Assembly: GCA_013203525.1 (NCBI GenBank)
Contig: JABMQB010000399.1
Location: 1-7,379 of the forward strand
DNA length: 7,379 nt
From: Mariniphaga sp.
GTDB taxonomy: Bacteria; Bacteroidota; Bacteroidia; Bacteroidales; Prolixibacteraceae
Reading direction: 5' to 3'
Shown: positions 6,290 through 7,379 of the stretch, in pieces
How positions within the stretch are numbered: position 1 is the first letter of the stretch
How the letters are laid out: every line of letters begins with the position of its first letter
Program-made: the position numbers and the translations under genes
The notes under the pieces: model-generated
Databases searched by the model: none
What the model was told of the DNA's origin: nothing
The model's input: the letters and a program-made list of their open reading frames with translations, nothing else

Positions 6290-6328
6290 AAGGTGATAAA
6301 AATCAGGTGGTTAAATATCACCTTTTTT
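6290..6328 (+). terminator. Rho-independent terminator after flavodoxin
   Basis: A perfect 9-bp stem, AAGGTGATA (6290-6298) with TATCACCTT (6316-6324), closes a 17-base loop and runs into six T (6323-6328). It begins on the base after the flavodoxin TAG. It separates the flavodoxin transcript from the aminotransferase gene; the 153 bases that follow must then hold that gene's promoter, although I saw no exact TANNTTTG box in them. Confidence 0.8.
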
Positions 6329-6481
6329 CTTGATAATTGATACCTGGTTATAGTTGATGCTTTCAATTTTAACTATTTTAAGGACTTAAAATTCTGAATT
6401 AATAAACCTGTTGCTAAATACATTTTTAGGATTTGCCATTTAGTTCCAGCTTTGCTTATTTTATACTAAAATGTGAAGGAA

Positions 6482-7379
6482 ATGGATAATTCACCTTTAA
6501 ATAAAAATCTTGTTGATCAGAAAATTAAGGAACTGAGAATTCCTGATATTGGAAGTGCATCTATTCGTGAAATTGTTGCTTTGGTTAATTTGGTTGAGGA
6601 GGAAACCGGATTCAAATATATTCGTATGGAAATGGGTGTTCCGGGCTTACCACCTGCCAGGGTTGGCACTGAGGCCGAAATTGAAGCACTGAAAAGGGGC
6701 GTTGCATCTATTTACCCAATGGTTGACGGTATTAAGCCTTTAAAAGAAGAAGCATCGAAATTTATTAAAAATTTTATGGATGTAGAGATCAGCCCTAAGG
6801 GGTGTATCCCTACAGTAGGCTCAATGCAGGGGACCTATGCCGCATTTATGGTTGCCGGAAATATTGATAAGAAGAAAAATACAACACTGTTTATCGATCC
6901 TGGTTTTCCGGTTCAAAAACAACAAATGATGGTACTTGGGCAAAAACTTGAGACCTTTGATGTTTTTAATTACAGAGGTGAAAAATTAGCTCAAAAACTT
7001 GAATCATATCTTTCAAAAGGTAATATTAACTCGATAGTTTATTCCAATCCTAATAATCCTTCATGGATATGTTTTACAGAAGAAGAACTTCAAATCATTG
7101 GCGAATTAGCAAATAAATATGATGTAATTGTGATAGAAGACCTGGCCTATTTTGCCATGGATTTTAGAAAAGATTTATCAAAACCGGGTGAACTGCCTTT
7201 CCAACCAACCGTTGCTAAATACACCGATAATTATATTCTGTTTATTTCAAGCTCGAAAATATTTTCTTATGCCGGTCAGCGATGTGGAGTTATGGCCATT
7301 TCAGATTCATTATTTAACAGTGAATATCCTGATTTACAGAGGCGGTTTAATAGTGCAACTTTTGGAAGCACGATCACAC
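6482..7379 (+). CDS. Class I/II PLP-dependent aminotransferase (3' end beyond window)
   Basis: The frame is open from ATG 6482 to the right edge, giving 299 residues of a protein expected to be near 400-450. It is a fold-type I aminotransferase. VGSMQGTYAAF (112-122) is the cofactor phosphate region, YSNPNNPSW (187-195) holds the conserved Asn, VIEDLAYF (217-224) holds the Asp that contacts the pyridine nitrogen (D220) and the stacking Tyr (Y223), and SSSKIFSYAGQRCG (256-269) holds the Schiff-base lysine K259 and the R267 that binds the cofactor phosphate. The N-terminal part (MEMGVPGLPPARVGTEAEIEAL) is the usual substrate-entry segment. With prephenate dehydratase upstream, transamination of phenylpyruvate or 4-hydroxyphenylpyruvate to Phe or Tyr is the likely role; in Bacteroides-type clusters such a gene is followed by DAHP synthase/chorismate mutase and prephenate dehydrogenase genes, which would lie outside this window. 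An aspartate-type role cannot be excluded. AAGGA precedes the ATG, but too closely for a normal ribosome binding site. Confidence 0.9.
   Translation, partial: MDNSPLNKNLVDQKIKELRIPDIGSASIREIVALVNLVEEETGFKYIRMEMGVPGLPPARVGTEAEIEALKRGVASIYPMVDGIKPLKEEASKFIKNFMDVEISPKGCIPTVGSMQGTYAAFMVAGNIDKKKNTTLFIDPGFPVQKQQMMVLGQKLETFDVFNYRGEKLAQKLESYLSKGNINSIVYSNPNNPSWICFTEEELQIIGELANKYDVIVIEDLAYFAMDFRKDLSKPGELPFQPTVAKYTDNYILFISSSKIFSYAGQRCGVMAISDSLFNSEYPDLQRRFNSATFGSTIT

Noticed and set aside
6151..6366. 71-codon minus-strand frame over the flavodoxin 3' end
   Set aside because: It is antisense to flavodoxin and its terminator; the composition is that of a shadow frame.
6329..6481. Gap before the aminotransferase gene, examined for a promoter, riboswitch or small gene
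   Set aside because: No exact TANNTTTG box, no strong structured element and no convincing reading frame; a ten-codon frame at about 6357 has no supporting feature.

Overview
The window looks like a low-GC chromosomal segment of an anaerobic Bacteroidota, probably Bacteroidales or Marinilabiliales. The evidence is threefold: promoter-like boxes of the TTG-N17-23-TANNTTTG type, few Shine-Dalgarno sequences, and proteins with a Bacteroidota flavour (a PepSY transmembrane protein with large periplasmic domains, an outer-membrane barrel ending in Phe, and a prephenate dehydratase whose ACT domain carries IQSxP instead of ESRP). No taxon was confirmed by a search.

Layout. Positions 2-259 are the 3' end of an ADP-forming acyl/acetyl-CoA synthetase gene (+). 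A run of degenerate 8-bp repeats (255-302) covers its stop codon and leads into a class I SAM-dependent methyltransferase (308-1057, +). A related 3-unit run lies in the opposite orientation at 1090-1113, at the 3' end of the convergent gene. That gene (1113-2654, -) encodes a four-helix PepSY-type inner-membrane protein. Divergent from it, across 279 bases with candidate promoters and a 16-bp palindrome, is a secreted outer-membrane porin-like barrel (2934-4166, +) with a good terminator at 4201-4242.

The right half is an amino-acid metabolism cluster, all on +: a tandem ACT-domain protein (4261-4692), prephenate dehydratase (4828-5676), a long-chain flavodoxin (5768-6289) with a strong terminator, and a class I/II PLP-dependent aminotransferase (6482 to beyond the right edge). 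Prephenate dehydratase makes phenylpyruvate, and the aminotransferase could make phenylalanine from it. The tandem ACT protein is a plausible amino-acid sensor. The flavodoxin has no obvious role in this pathway.

No phage, insertion sequence, CRISPR, tRNA or defence system was seen. I do not find a convincing undescribed system. The best leads are the octamer repeats at gene 3' ends, the palindrome in the divergent promoter region, the PepSY/porin pairing, and the terminator lying directly in front of the ACT gene.
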